Below are positions 1 to 8,463 of a stretch of DNA of 64,000 nucleotides, in pieces; positions within the stretch are counted from its first letter, which is position 1, and each line of letters starts with the position of its first letter. The notes beneath the pieces were generated by a model. The model saw only the letters and a list, made by a program, of their open reading frames with translations, had not been told where the DNA came from and searched no databases. The position numbers were made by a program, and so were the translations under genes. Source of the DNA: JACCXM01 sp046328335 (GTDB taxonomy: Bacteria; Chloroflexota; Chloroflexia; Thermomicrobiales; UBA6265); assembly GCA_046328335.1 (NCBI GenBank), contig JAXLWU010000019.1:37280-101279 (forward strand), given 5' to 3'.

Positions 1-311
1 GACGCGAGCACGGTCGCCTCCGAAAGCGCTGCTCTTGACTCGCTTTCGCGGTTGATTCTTGCGACAATCTTGCGAAAGCCAGGCAGGTCCTCACACGAAA
101 GAAGGATCAATCCGGTATCGATAACTCCTGCCATTGTTAGTATGCCCTTAGCACTGCCACGGAGGATTCGGTCAAGGCGTCCCGGGCAAAGACGCTCAAG
201 TGCAGCGAGTGCTTCCCAGGCAACATGCCCAGGGATCGGCGGTGATACTCCGAGGTACCAGTTTGCCACCACTTCTTCCCAACTCTCTCCAAATTCGCTG
301 CGTGTTGCCAC
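1..311 (-). CDS. Hypothetical protein, N-terminal part (cut by window edge)
   Basis: This minus-strand reading frame has no stop between a GTG start at 311 and the window edge, giving at least 103 residues. The start follows a strong ribosome binding site (GAGGAGGG, four bases upstream). The visible protein begins VATRSEFGESWEEV and continues through a hydrophobic helix-rich stretch (GVIDTGLILLSCEDLPGF) to a charged segment (ARINRESESRAALSEA). I do not recognise the family. The last segment resembles the helix that precedes the first strand in some nuclease-like proteins, but that is a guess. The coding evidence is the open frame, the good start context and the codon pattern. It faces away from the IS982-type element and tRNA-Leu to its right. 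Confidence 0.6.
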   Translation of the reverse strand, partial: MATRSEFGESWEEVVANWYLGVSPPIPGHVAWEALAALERLCPGRLDRILRGSAKGILTMAGVIDTGLILLSCEDLPGFRKIVARINRESESRAALSEATVLA

Positions 312-778
312 GAAACCCTCCTCAAGTGAGCCTAGGTCACAGATTTTTCTCTGTCAGATGCCCTTGCAACGGGCCCTTCGTTCTTCCAAGACCCACCAGT
401 GTCACAAATCAAATTAATTCTGATCTCTAGCAAATAGAATCAATTGGGAAGCGTTCTGACTTTCGTTACTACTTAAATGCAAGTCGTACCAAGAAATCGC
501 AATCATAAGATTGGAACTCATTAGCCGATATCATTATCGAGCACCAGGTGGGGGCAAAAACCCTTAGCATCTGAAGCCGAAGACCGAAGATCGATTTGAT
601 CTCGTATATTCGATTGTTCGAAACATGTCCCATCGGTTTCAAAACGAGCTCACATGATTCCGGCTATCTGGTCATATGTCTCAGGAAGAGAATTAGACAT
701 GGCCTGTTTGGCCAACCAGGCAAGCTTCAGTTCCAAGACCAATCTAGTCCGCGGGTTTCAGTGCGCTCCACTTTCTCC
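312..778. other. Intergenic region, no gene seen
   Basis: Between the left-edge gene and the IS982-type element I find only short, overlapping open frames with no ribosome binding site or recognisable protein. The stretch is noticeably more AT-rich around 420-620 than the rest of the window. It probably holds the promoter of the left-edge gene and otherwise looks like degenerate DNA. Confidence 0.4.
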
Positions 779-1828
779 CTACTAGGCCGGTGTGCTAGAT
801 CGGAAAGGCCAAGGTCTTGATGTGGAGGGCATCGGGCCGGCCCAGGAGGCGATTGAGATAGACGCACAGGGTATGAGCGGTCAGCTTGGTTAGCATGCGC
901 GCCGTCAGACCCCAGAAGCTCTGGGCGTGATTGACCTCGATCTGAAACTGCTCGGCCAATTGGCCGGTGACGGTTTCGACGATCTGGCGAGCGCCGTTGA
1001 CCAGCCGCCGCACCGCCGGAGACACCTGCTGCCGTTGGTTGCGTCGCGGCAGCGTCAGCACGCGCACCCGGTTCTCGGTCCACAACCGTTCCGCCAGCGG
1101 GGCGCTGATAAAGGCCTTGTCGCCGACGGCTTCCAGGTCGGTGTGCTCTTCCAACAACTCGATCCCGGCGTGCAGTTCCAGCACGGTGGCCGGAGCCAGG
1201 ACGAAGTCGAGGATCACTCCGTTCAGCGTCACCAGCAGGTACAGCTTGGAGCCGAAGATGGTCAGCTGCTTGGATGGCACCTTGCCAAACCGCGCCTCGT
1301 AGGCTTGCCAGTCGGCCCGGTTGGCACCGGCCACCAGGTGGAAGCGGATGACCGGGATCGGCAGGGCGTCGATCGCACACCGGCGGTCTTGTGCCAGATC
1401 GAGCAGCCCCAGCACCAGCCGGCGCAGTTCGTTGATGGCGCCTTGCAGGGCGCGCCGACGCCGGTTGAAACGGGTGCGGGAGGGCTGGCGCGGGAACAGG
1501 TCGCGGTGGGCGGCCCACGCACTGAGCAACTCCGTCTCCTGGTCCCACCCCTTGGCCTCGCCGACGAGGGCCATCGTCACCAACTCGGGATCGGAGCAGA
1601 CCGGGGCCGGTCCCGGGCGCCGACAGCGTGGAGCGATCTGCCCCCACAATTCGTCGACGATGCAGTAAACCCACAGGCACAAATCCTCGAACGTCCACGC
1701 GTCAGCTCCGGCGGTCTCGACTACCATGGGGCGGGTCCTCCCTCGGGTCAGGCGGATGCAAGCACTCCGCTCTTACCCGATCGAGGACCTCCTCGCAACC
1801 GGAATCAACTAGCACACTGGCCTACTAG
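779..1828 (-). mobile_element. IS982-family insertion sequence
   Basis: The element is bounded by 20-base inverted repeats with two mismatches. The left end (779-798) reads CTACTAGGCCGGTGTGCTAG and the right end (1809-1828), read inward, is CTAGTAGGCCAGTGTGCTAG. It is about 1.05 kb long and contains one transposase gene. I could not find a convincing target-site duplication in the flanks, so the exact termini may be off by a few bases or the duplication has decayed. It lies 83 bases from the 3' end of tRNA-Leu. Confidence 0.8.
795..1727 (-). CDS. IS982-family DDE transposase
   Basis: The 310-residue protein has the IS982 family layout. An N-terminal helical DNA-binding part contains the SRTRFNRRRRAL segment, then comes a DDE/RNase H-like catalytic core. 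The core includes the segment ending in IDALPIPV (first acidic residue), the strand FGSKLYLLVTLNGVILDF, and the segment around EAVGDKAFIS (second acidic residue). A C-terminal region (RRQIVETVTGQLAEQF type, NHAQSFWGLTARMLTKL) carries the third acidic residue. The length is normal for the family and there is no internal frameshift, so it may be active. The start ATG at 1727 lies about 80 bases inside the right inverted repeat, and the stop lies inside the left repeat. Confidence 0.9.
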   Translation of the reverse strand: MVVETAGADAWTFEDLCLWVYCIVDELWGQIAPRCRRPGPAPVCSDPELVTMALVGEAKGWDQETELLSAWAAHRDLFPRQPSRTRFNRRRRALQGAINELRRLVLGLLDLAQDRRCAIDALPIPVIRFHLVAGANRADWQAYEARFGKVPSKQLTIFGSKLYLLVTLNGVILDFVLAPATVLELHAGIELLEEHTDLEAVGDKAFISAPLAERLWTENRVRVLTLPRRNQRQQVSPAVRRLVNGARQIVETVTGQLAEQFQIEVNHAQSFWGLTARMLTKLTAHTLCVYLNRLLGRPDALHIKTLAFPI

Positions 1829-1911
1829 CGACAGTCAATATGATTCCGAAACCCAGAACCGTTGTCTTTGACTCTGATTGAATGTCCAGAGTGCGCTTGC
1901 CAAGGCCTCGG

Positions 1912-1994
1912 TGCCGGGAGAGGGATTCGAACCCTCACGGGGTCACCCCCGCCGCATTTTGAGTGCGGTGCGTCTGCCGTTTCGCCACCCCGGC
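1912..1994 (-). tRNA. tRNA-Leu (anticodon CAA)
   Basis: On the minus strand an 83-base sequence folds as a class II tRNA. The acceptor stem GCCGGGG pairs with TCCCGGC (one G-T pair). The anticodon arm CCGCA-CTCAAAA-TGCGG places CAA at positions 34-36. A long variable arm (GGGGGTGACCCC) is followed by the T arm with GGTTCGAATCC. The extra arm and CAA anticodon identify leucine. CCA is not encoded. Confidence 0.95.
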
Positions 1995-2010
1995 CGGTGG
2001 GGTACTGCCC

Positions 2011-2038
2011 ATTCTACCGCACCATGAGACAGGACAAA
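2011..2038 (-). promoter_or_regulatory. Putative sigma70-type promoter for tRNA-Leu
   Basis: Upstream of tRNA-Leu on the minus strand, TTTGTC (2038-2033) and TAGAAT (2016-2011) are separated by 16 bases. The -10 box ends 16 bases before the mature tRNA start. The -10 matches the consensus well and the -35 only partly. Confidence 0.45.
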
Positions 2039-2139
2039 CACCACCTCCGACATGACCGGCCAGCATGACCCGGTGCTATTCTTCCCGCCCGAATTGACCA
2101 TTTCTGCGCCGAGTCGCGCTTCTCAGGAGACTCCCATTC

Positions 2140-3657
2140 ATGGCCGTCGATGCCAGGACCCAGGTGAAGCACTACGATCTGCTGATCGCCGGCCAGAGCG
2201 TTCCCGCCGCTTCTGGCGAGACCTTCGAGACGGTCAGCCCGACGACCAATCAGCAGATCGGGATCATGGCGAAAGCGGGCATCGCGGATGTCGATCGCGC
2301 CGTCGCCGCCGCGCGCAAGGCGTTCGATGAAGGACCCTGGCCGCGGATGACCCCGCTGGAGCGCTCGCGCATTCTGCACAAGGTCGCCAATCTCCTCCGC
2401 GAACGCCTGCCGGAGATCGCCCGCCTGGAGACGCAGAACTGCGGCAAGATCATTATCGAGTCGCGCGGCGATGTCACCGCCTCCGCCAACTGCTTCGAGT
2501 ACTACGCCGGTCAGGCGACGCAACTGTGGGGCGAGCAGATCCCGATGAACGGGCCGCTTCTCGACTACACCCTGCGCGAGCCGGTCGGCGTCTGCGCCCA
2601 GATCGTTCCCTGGAACTTTCCGCTGCTGATGGCGGCGTGGAAACTGGCCCCGGCGCTGGCGGCGGGCAATACGCTGATTCTCAAGCCGGCCAGCGCCACC
2701 CCGATCACCGCGATCGTGCTGGGCGAGATCTGCCGCGAGGCAGGGATTCCCGACGGGGTGGTCAACGTCCTCACCGGTCCCGGCAAGGAGATCGGGGAGG
2801 CGCTCGCCGCGCATCCCGGCGTCGACAAAGTGGCGTTCACCGGCGAAACCAGCACCGGACGCCGGATCATGGAACTGGCCGCGGGGTCGATCAAGAAGGT
2901 CTCGCTCGAGTTGGGCGGCAAGAGCCCGAACATCGTCTTTCCGGACGCCAACCTTGCCGAGGCGGTCGATGGTTCCCTTTTCGCCATCTTCACCAACGCC
3001 GGGCAGCGCTGCACCGCCCGCACCCGCCTGTTCCTGCACAAGGACATTCACGATACCTTTCTCAGCGAGTTCGTGAGCAAGGCGCAGCGTATCCGCGTCG
3101 GCGATCCGCTGGAGCACGAGACCCAGATGGGTCCGGTCATCTCCCCCAGCCAGGCGAACCGCATCCTCACCTACTGCCAGCGTGCAGCGGACGAGGGCGC
3201 GTCGCTGGTCGCCGGTGGCCGCCGCATCACCGAGGGCGATCTCGCCGCCGGCAACTTCATCGCCCCGACCGTCTTCGACCAGGTTCGCCAGGACATGCAT
3301 CTCGCCCAGGAAGAGGTCTTCGGGCCAGTTCTGGCGGTGATCCCCTTCTCGACTGAAGACGAGGTCGTGCAGGCGGCCAATTCGACGATCTACGGGCTGG
3401 CGGCGACGCTCTGGACGAACGACATCAAGCGCGCCCACACCATCGCGCGGCGCTTGCAGGCGGGCAACGTCAGCATCAACTACCCGACCGTCAATCCGCC
3501 GGAGGCGCCCTTCGGCGGCTACAAGCAGAGCGGGCTCGGCCGCGAACTGAGCCGGCACGTGATGGACCTCTATACCCAGGTCAAGAACGTGGTGGTCAAT
3601 CTCAACCCGCAGCCATTCGATTGGTACGGGCGCTGGCCGGAGGCGCCAAAGGCGTAG
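2140..3657 (+). CDS. NAD(P)-dependent aldehyde dehydrogenase
   Basis: The 505-residue protein is a full-length member of the aldehyde dehydrogenase superfamily, which oxidises aldehydes to carboxylic acids in the cytoplasm. Visible landmarks are the VPWNFPL cofactor-binding segment near residue 160, the KPASATP segment, the VAFTGETSTGR loop, the general-base glutamate in LELGGKSPN (E257), and the catalytic cysteine in NAGQRCTA (C291). The C-terminal GGYKQSGLGRE motif is also present. The ATG at 2140 follows AGGAG at a suitable distance. The substrate cannot be told from sequence. The closest pattern is the betaine/phenylacetaldehyde/generic ALDH group. It stands alone: the next gene is on the opposite strand. 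Confidence 0.92.
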   Translation: MAVDARTQVKHYDLLIAGQSVPAASGETFETVSPTTNQQIGIMAKAGIADVDRAVAAARKAFDEGPWPRMTPLERSRILHKVANLLRERLPEIARLETQNCGKIIIESRGDVTASANCFEYYAGQATQLWGEQIPMNGPLLDYTLREPVGVCAQIVPWNFPLLMAAWKLAPALAAGNTLILKPASATPITAIVLGEICREAGIPDGVVNVLTGPGKEIGEALAAHPGVDKVAFTGETSTGRRIMELAAGSIKKVSLELGGKSPNIVFPDANLAEAVDGSLFAIFTNAGQRCTARTRLFLHKDIHDTFLSEFVSKAQRIRVGDPLEHETQMGPVISPSQANRILTYCQRAADEGASLVAGGRRITEGDLAAGNFIAPTVFDQVRQDMHLAQEEVFGPVLAVIPFSTEDEVVQAANSTIYGLAATLWTNDIKRAHTIARRLQAGNVSINYPTVNPPEAPFGGYKQSGLGRELSRHVMDLYTQVKNVVVNLNPQPFDWYGRWPEAPKA

Positions 3658-3694
3658 TCTTCAGCGGATCACACAGGTGGGCCGGGATCAGGGC

Positions 3695-4021
3695 TCAGGA
3701 AGCGGATCGCAGGTGCCGCGCGGCGTCTTGCTCGGCGATGATCGCCCGGTTTCGCTCCGGCGTGCGCTCTGGGACGACGAAGAGCGGCAGTCCTTCGTCG
3801 ACCTGCAGATCGACGATACGGCTGAGATAGAGATCCTTGACTTCTCTTAGATCATCCGTATCGACAATGGCGATCAGGTAGATTCCGATCGGATCTTCCC
3901 CTTGATACTGCTCAAAGGTGGTTGACGGGAATCGGCTGGTGATTCGGGCCTTCATCTCTGCGATCGCTTCTTCCATGCGGGGGGTCATTGGGACGCGGCA
4001 CTCGTAGATATCAGCGGTCAT
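3695..4021 (-). CDS. Small protein paired with a HEPN-domain protein
   Basis: This 108-residue acidic protein starts at 4021. Its ATG overlaps the stop of the upstream HEPN gene (ATGA overlap), so the two are translationally coupled. It has an alpha/beta pattern: a helix around EEAIAEMKARI, then strands IYLIAIVDTDD, SRIVDLQVDEG and LPLFVVPERT, then a helical tail. There is no GSxARG-type nucleotidyltransferase motif, so it is not the usual MNT partner of HEPN proteins. By position it is a candidate antitoxin or regulatory partner. I do not recognise the family, and the pairing function is inferred from the overlap only. Confidence 0.7.
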   Translation of the reverse strand: MTADIYECRVPMTPRMEEAIAEMKARITSRFPSTTFEQYQGEDPIGIYLIAIVDTDDLREVKDLYLSRIVDLQVDEGLPLFVVPERTPERNRAIIAEQDAARHLRSAS

Positions 4022-4416
4022 TGCGCTTCGTTCTCCTGCCGAATCGCCTCGACAAATGCGCGGCTTCGACGGATTGCATCCCGCGCATCGGCCCTTGTAA
4101 TGGTACCGTCTCGGTAGTCTGCATCGCGGCGCAGAGACTGCAAATCAGACAATGCATCCCGGAGGTCTGGTGTAAACCGATGGCGACGATTGATGAGTTT
4201 GCCGACGAACTCCGATTGGACAAATGTGTGCGCCCAACGGCCTTCGCGAGCGCGGATGCCTTCTCGCAGCAATGCGGCAATAGCGGCTTGAAACGCGGTG
4301 TAGTACGCCCGGTTCGCCGCGTTGTTGTATCGCTCGTTCGTGTATTCGCTCTCTGCTCCCGCGAGACTCTCGTGCGCCTTCTGGGAGTACATCTCGGCGT
4401 TCCAGTCATCGCTCAC
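4018..4416 (-). CDS. HEPN-domain protein (UPF0332-like)
   Basis: The 132-residue protein starts at a GTG (4416) preceded by GGGAGGGGAGA. The next ATG is nine codons in, but it lacks such a site. The fold signature is clear: the helix NRAYYTAFQAAIAALL (about residues 35-50) matches the AYYAxFxAA motif of UPF0332/HEPN proteins. The second signature, LRRDADYRDG (about 95-104), corresponds to the RxxADY motif near the usual RNase site. HEPN proteins of this size are commonly toxins or RNA-binding partners in two-gene modules. The downstream gene overlaps by four bases. The conserved histidine of the canonical Rx4-6H motif is not present in the expected place, so ribonuclease activity is uncertain. 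Confidence 0.8.
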   Translation of the reverse strand: MSDDWNAEMYSQKAHESLAGAESEYTNERYNNAANRAYYTAFQAAIAALLREGIRAREGRWAHTFVQSEFVGKLINRRHRFTPDLRDALSDLQSLRRDADYRDGTITRADARDAIRRSRAFVEAIRQENEAQ

Positions 4417-4512
4417 GATTCTCCCCTCCCAGCCGATCGTACTTCGACGCTCTTTGCCAATGGCAGGCGCATCGCGGGCGGTGGATACTTGTAGCAGGAA
4501 TCGTTCGCCCGT

Positions 4513-5469
4513 ATGCCGAGGATGGAACCCGGATTGACTACTACAACCGATCGACTTGCCACCGCCAGCGCCGGTGACGCCTTCGCCACGGTCGATGACC
4601 TCGAGCGTGGTCTTCGCCAGCAGCGCTATGTGGCGGAGCGTGGGCTGGCCACCACCCTGTTCCTCACCCTGAAACTCGGCAAGCCGCTCCTGCTCGAGGG
4701 CGAGGCTGGCGTCGGCAAGACCGAGATCGCCAAGGTCCTTGCCGATCTCCTGCAGACGCCGCTGATTCGTCTCCAGTGCTACGAGGGACTCGATGCCTCG
4801 ACGGCGATTTACGAGTGGGACTATCCCCGCCAGATGCTCTACCTTCGCTCGATCGAGGCGACCGGCGGCAATCAGGAGATGGTCCGCCAGAATCTCTTCT
4901 CGGAGGAGTTCCTGCTCAAGCGGCCGCTCTTGCAGGCGATCGACGCCGCCCACAACCGCGCGCCGGTGCTCCTGATCGACGAAGTCGACCGCGCCGATCA
5001 GGAACTGGAAGCGTTTCTGCTCGAACTCCTCTCCGATTTCCAGGTCACCGTGCCGGAGATCGGCACCATTCGCGCCGAGCACGTCCCGGTCGTGATTCTG
5101 ACCTCGAACCGCACCCGCGAGATTCACGACGCGCTCAAGCGCCGCTGCCTCTATCACTGGATCGACTTCCCGAATTACGAAAAGGAATACCGGATCCTCC
5201 AGGCCCGCGTGCCGGAGGCGCCGGAGCATCTGGCGCGACAGATCGTCGCCTTCACGCAGGGGCTGCGTGGCGTCGATCTCTTCAAGCCGCCGGGCATGGC
5301 GGAGACGATCGACTGGTCGCGGGCGCTGCTCGCGCTCGGCACGGTCGATCTCAACGCGGGAGCGGTGGACGATTCGCTGGGTGTCATCCTCAAGTATCAG
5401 GAGGATGTCGACTCCGTCCGGGGTGATGTCGCGGCGAACCTGATCGGCCGCGCGCTGTTGCAGATCTAG
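4513..5469 (+). CDS. coxD: CoxD-type MoxR AAA+ ATPase
   Basis: The 318-residue protein is a MoxR-family AAA+ ATPase of the CoxD type. The Walker A motif GEAGVGKT lies at about residues 63-70, Walker B is VLLIDEVDRAD, and sensor 1 is VVILTSNRTRE. The arginine-rich KRRCLYHW segment is also typical. In carbon monoxide dehydrogenase and related molybdenum hydroxylase systems, CoxD works with the VWA protein CoxE to finish assembly of the active site. Here the coxE-like gene starts one base after the stop. The start is either the ATG at 4513 or the one at 4522. No molybdenum hydroxylase structural genes are in the window, so the client enzyme is unknown. Confidence 0.88.
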   Translation: MPRMEPGLTTTTDRLATASAGDAFATVDDLERGLRQQRYVAERGLATTLFLTLKLGKPLLLEGEAGVGKTEIAKVLADLLQTPLIRLQCYEGLDASTAIYEWDYPRQMLYLRSIEATGGNQEMVRQNLFSEEFLLKRPLLQAIDAAHNRAPVLLIDEVDRADQELEAFLLELLSDFQVTVPEIGTIRAEHVPVVILTSNRTREIHDALKRRCLYHWIDFPNYEKEYRILQARVPEAPEHLARQIVAFTQGLRGVDLFKPPGMAETIDWSRALLALGTVDLNAGAVDDSLGVILKYQEDVDSVRGDVAANLIGRALLQI

Positions 5470-5470
5470 G

Positions 5471-6766
5471 ATGACCGAGATCACCACACCCCAAGTCGAT
5501 GGACAGGTCGCGTTGCCGCCGATCTCGACCGCGCTGATTCGCGCCAATCTGCTCACCTTTGGCCGGCGGTTGCGCCGCGCCGGTCTGCCGGTCGGCTCCG
5601 GTCAGATTCTCGCCTTGGTCGATGCCGTCGCTGCGATCGATGTCTTCCGCCACGAGGATGTCTATCACGCGGCGCGCGCCAGTGTCGTGACCCGGCCGGA
5701 GCAGATTCCCGTCTTCGATCTCGAGTTCTCCCGCTTCTGGCGGGAGCTGATGGGAGCCCGCCCGGCTCCGGTGCAGCCGTTCCGGCCGGAATCGATTCCT
5801 GGCGAGCCCCCCCTGCCGGACGCCACGAAGAAGCGCACGGAGAGCAAGCAACTCTCCGGCGCGGGCGAGGAAGAGCGGGACATCTTCCACGTCAGTGAGG
5901 GCGAGGAAGAGCAGAGTGGCGAAGAGGACTTCGAGGCGTCGCCCGATGATGTGATGCTCTTCAGTGCTCGCGAGATTCTGCGCAAGAAGGATTTCTCGCA
6001 GTGCACCCAGGAGGAGATCAACGAAGCGCGCCGCATCATCGAGGGGATGACCTGGAAACTCGGCACCCGCCAGACGCGCCGCCGCGTGCGCGCCAAGCAT
6101 GGCAATTTCATCGACCCCCGCGCCACCTTGCGGCAATCGCTCCGCCACGGCGGCGTGCCGGTCGAACTGCGCAAGCAGAAGCGAAAAATCAAGACCCGGC
6201 CGCTGATCGTGATCTGCGACATCTCCGGTTCCATGGACCGCTACGCGCGGCTGCTCCTCCGCTTCGTCCACGCCCTCGGTCAGGGCCTGGAGAACACCGA
6301 GGTCTTCGTCTTCGGCACCCGGCTCACCCGGATCACGCGCGAACTTCGCAAGCGCGATGTCGATACCGCGCTGACCCAGGTCGTCGGTTCGGTCGAAGAT
6401 TGGTCGGGCGGCACGAGGATTGGCGAGGCGCTGAAGACCTTCAACTACAAGTGGGCGCGCCGTGTGCTGCGTTCCGGGGCAACAGTCGTCATCATCAGCG
6501 ATGGCTGGGACCGCGGTGATCCCGCGCTGCTAGGGCGGGAAATGGCCCGGTTGCAACGCGCTTCGCGCCGCCTGATCTGGCTCAACCCCCTCCTCGGGGC
6601 GCCCGGTTACCAGCCACTAACGCAGGGGATGCGGGCCGCGCTTCCCTACATCGACGAGTTCATGCCGATTCACAATCTCAAGAGTCTCGAAGCGCTGGCG
6701 GAACTGCTCGGCCGCGTCGAGGACCAACCGCCGCTGCGCCGGTACGTGCCGCCACCTGCGGAATAG
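5471..6766 (+). CDS. coxE: CoxE-type VWA-domain protein
   Basis: The 431-residue protein has the CoxE layout: an N-terminal helical domain (RANLLTFGRRLRRAGLPVGSG), an acidic glutamate-rich linker (about residues 115-165), and a C-terminal VWA domain. The VWA metal-ion site is visible as DISGSM (D250), with the further motifs FGTRLTRIT and ISDGWDRGD. It starts one base after coxD ends, which indicates co-translation. Known CoxE proteins partner with the CoxD ATPase in maturation of the copper-molybdenum or molybdenum active site of CO dehydrogenase-like enzymes. No signal peptide or membrane segment is present, so it should act in the cytoplasm. Confidence 0.88.
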   Translation: MTEITTPQVDGQVALPPISTALIRANLLTFGRRLRRAGLPVGSGQILALVDAVAAIDVFRHEDVYHAARASVVTRPEQIPVFDLEFSRFWRELMGARPAPVQPFRPESIPGEPPLPDATKKRTESKQLSGAGEEERDIFHVSEGEEEQSGEEDFEASPDDVMLFSAREILRKKDFSQCTQEEINEARRIIEGMTWKLGTRQTRRRVRAKHGNFIDPRATLRQSLRHGGVPVELRKQKRKIKTRPLIVICDISGSMDRYARLLLRFVHALGQGLENTEVFVFGTRLTRITRELRKRDVDTALTQVVGSVEDWSGGTRIGEALKTFNYKWARRVLRSGATVVIISDGWDRGDPALLGREMARLQRASRRLIWLNPLLGAPGYQPLTQGMRAALPYIDEFMPIHNLKSLEALAELLGRVEDQPPLRRYVPPPAE

Positions 6767-7156
6767 GGGCATTCATCGCGCGCGACCCCGTCGGCGCTCT
6801 CACGCTCGATTCCGAATCACCCGCTGGCAGCGCTTGTCATCGGGCTCGCTCGCGTAGGGCGCGACGCTTGCCTCGCCCACGCCGCGGAATGCCATGACTC
6901 GGATCTATCACCGGAAATGGATCTCAGGCGTCCCGACAACGCCTGCTGCCGCGGTAGCGTCGCCTCCCACCAGTCACGTTCGAGCGGCATGCCAACGTTG
7001 TGTCAGTCCCAGCCGCAGCGAGGAATCTCGCCGTTCATGAGTGCTCGTCCCCACGCCGAGGTTCCTCCTGCGTCGGGACGACACCGACGGCGCCTGTGGG
7101 AACGACACGCCATCTGCATGTCGCTGCAGTGGACTGGTGGGGGGTCAATTCCCTGG
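6767..7156. other. Intergenic region between converging coxE and modB
   Basis: About 390 bases lie between the end of coxE (plus strand) and the end of modB (minus strand). A molybdate ATPase gene (modC) would be expected after modB, but no frame here shows Walker or LSGGQ motifs. I see no RNA gene or repeat. Confidence 0.5.
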
Positions 7157-8023
7157 TTACCGGACCGCGCGCTCGCTCCCGATGAGCCGCAATCCGAGCA
7201 ACACCGCCATCGACAGGACGAGCAGCACGATCGACAAGAACAGTGCCGTCGGCAGATCGCCCGCGCCAAACTGGCCATAGATCGCCAGCGGCATCGTCTG
7301 GGTGATCCCAGGCAGACTGCCGGCGAACATGATGGTCGCGCCGAATTCGCCCAGGGCCCGTGCCCAGGCGAGGACCAGGCCTGCCAGGAGACTGGGAAAC
7401 GCCATCGGAAAGGTGACAGTGCGAAAGACCCGGCGCGGCGACGCACCGAGATCGGCGGCGGCATCCTCGAGATCGCGATCCACCCGGGTGAACCCCGCCT
7501 TGCTGGCGCGAACGAAGAACGGCGCCGCGATGAAGATCTGCGCGAGCACGACCGCCGTCGTCGTGAATCCGATCGTGATGCCCGCTTCCGCCAGCCACCG
7601 CCCGACAACGCCATACCGCCCGAACGCCATCAGCAGCGCGATACCCGCGACGGCTGGCGGCAGGATGATGGGAACGTCGATCAGAGCATCGATCATCCGC
7701 GAACCCCGGAACGACCGCCGCGCCAGGAGATAGGCGAGCGGAGTGCCCAGAGCAACGATGACGACCATCGCAACGCTCGTCGTCATCAGACTGAGGGAGA
7801 TCGCCTGACGCAAGATCGCCGTCGAATCAGCGGTCAGATCGCCCCGCATGGCGATGGTGCGCCACACCATTGCCCCTAGAGGAATGGCGAGAAAGAGTAC
7901 AAGGAGCGCGGAGGCGCCCCACACCAGCGGCGTGAGGAAAACCGGCGAGCGCGCCGACCGCCGACCCTGACCGCTTGCCCGCAGACTCGCCCCGCCCGGA
8001 CGGGCGGCTAGCGGCGGGGACAT
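7157..8023 (-). CDS. modB: Molybdate-type ABC transporter permease (ModB)
   Basis: Counted from the ATG at 8023, the protein has 288 residues. A GTG at 8044 is an alternative start, and neither has a strong ribosome binding site. About six hydrophobic membrane segments are visible. The ModB/CysTW permease signature is clear: VPIILPPAVAGIALLMAFG, then the EAA loop DLEDAAADLGASPRRVFRTVTFPMAFPS, then RALGEFGATIMFAG, which is typical of molybdate/tungstate permeases. It is expected to move molybdate into the cell for the cofactor used by the Cox/Xdh-type enzymes whose maturation genes lie nearby. The upstream modA is damaged and no modC is present. Confidence 0.9.
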   Translation of the reverse strand: MSPPLAARPGGASLRASGQGRRSARSPVFLTPLVWGASALLVLFLAIPLGAMVWRTIAMRGDLTADSTAILRQAISLSLMTTSVAMVVIVALGTPLAYLLARRSFRGSRMIDALIDVPIILPPAVAGIALLMAFGRYGVVGRWLAEAGITIGFTTTAVVLAQIFIAAPFFVRASKAGFTRVDRDLEDAAADLGASPRRVFRTVTFPMAFPSLLAGLVLAWARALGEFGATIMFAGSLPGITQTMPLAIYGQFGAGDLPTALFLSIVLLVLSMAVLLGLRLIGSERAVR

Positions 8024-8061
8024 CGCCGGGGTACGCGATCTCACCGCGCGCTCTGCTCGGA

Positions 8062-8421
8062 TCAAGACCGGGGCGGATTCACGAGCGCGAACCCGGAGTC
8101 GGCAAGGACCGCCCGGCCCTTCGGACTGAGCACGTCGGCGATGAGCGCGTCCGAAACATAGACGACACCGGCGGCCTCTCCCAATTCGACGATGGTCAGC
8201 ACGTCGCGCACGACGTCTTCTTTCGGGATGATGTTCGCCACCACGGCCGACACAGAATCCTCTTTGCCGCACCAGGGCATGCGACGGTGACGACCAGCGC
8301 GCGCGCCGCGCGGACCCTCGGCCGTCGCGAGTTGGACGTCCTGATCCGGTACGACCTCCGCGGGCAACAAGATCGGAACCGCGAGCGACAACGGCGACCA
8401 GCGCGGCGTGCCACCCGACAC
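8062..8421 (-). pseudogene. modA: Decayed molybdate-binding protein gene (modA remnant)
   Basis: The 119-codon frame opens with a GTG at 8421 after AAGGGAAAGGA, and only its second half is recognisable. VVANIIPKEDVVRDVLTIVELGEAAGVVYVSDA matches the ModA region that contacts the oxyanion, but then jumps directly to LIADVLSPKGRAVLADSGF, the normal C-terminal helix. About 35-40 residues that should lie between these blocks are missing. The signal peptide and first domain are also absent or scrambled. It precedes modB by 18-38 bases. I infer that deletions removed ModA function while the permease survived. A divergent functional protein is unlikely because half of the binding cleft is gone. Confidence 0.65.
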
Positions 8422-8463
8422 GTGCGATCCTTTCCCTTCCAGATCACCGTCTTCAGGTGCTGA

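Noticed and set aside
779..1828. Target-site duplication of the IS982-type element
   Set aside because: No matching direct repeat of 5-9 bases was found next to the inverted repeats, so none is claimed.
2014..3558. A 514-codon minus-strand frame opposite the aldehyde dehydrogenase gene
   Set aside because: It is the antisense shadow of a clearly conserved gene in GC-rich DNA; its translation is Arg/Asp/Gly-rich with no motifs and it runs over the catalytic residues of the real gene.
4417..5556. Long minus-strand extension upstream of the HEPN gene
   Set aside because: It is antisense to coxD; the HEPN gene has its own GTG with a good ribosome binding site at 4416.
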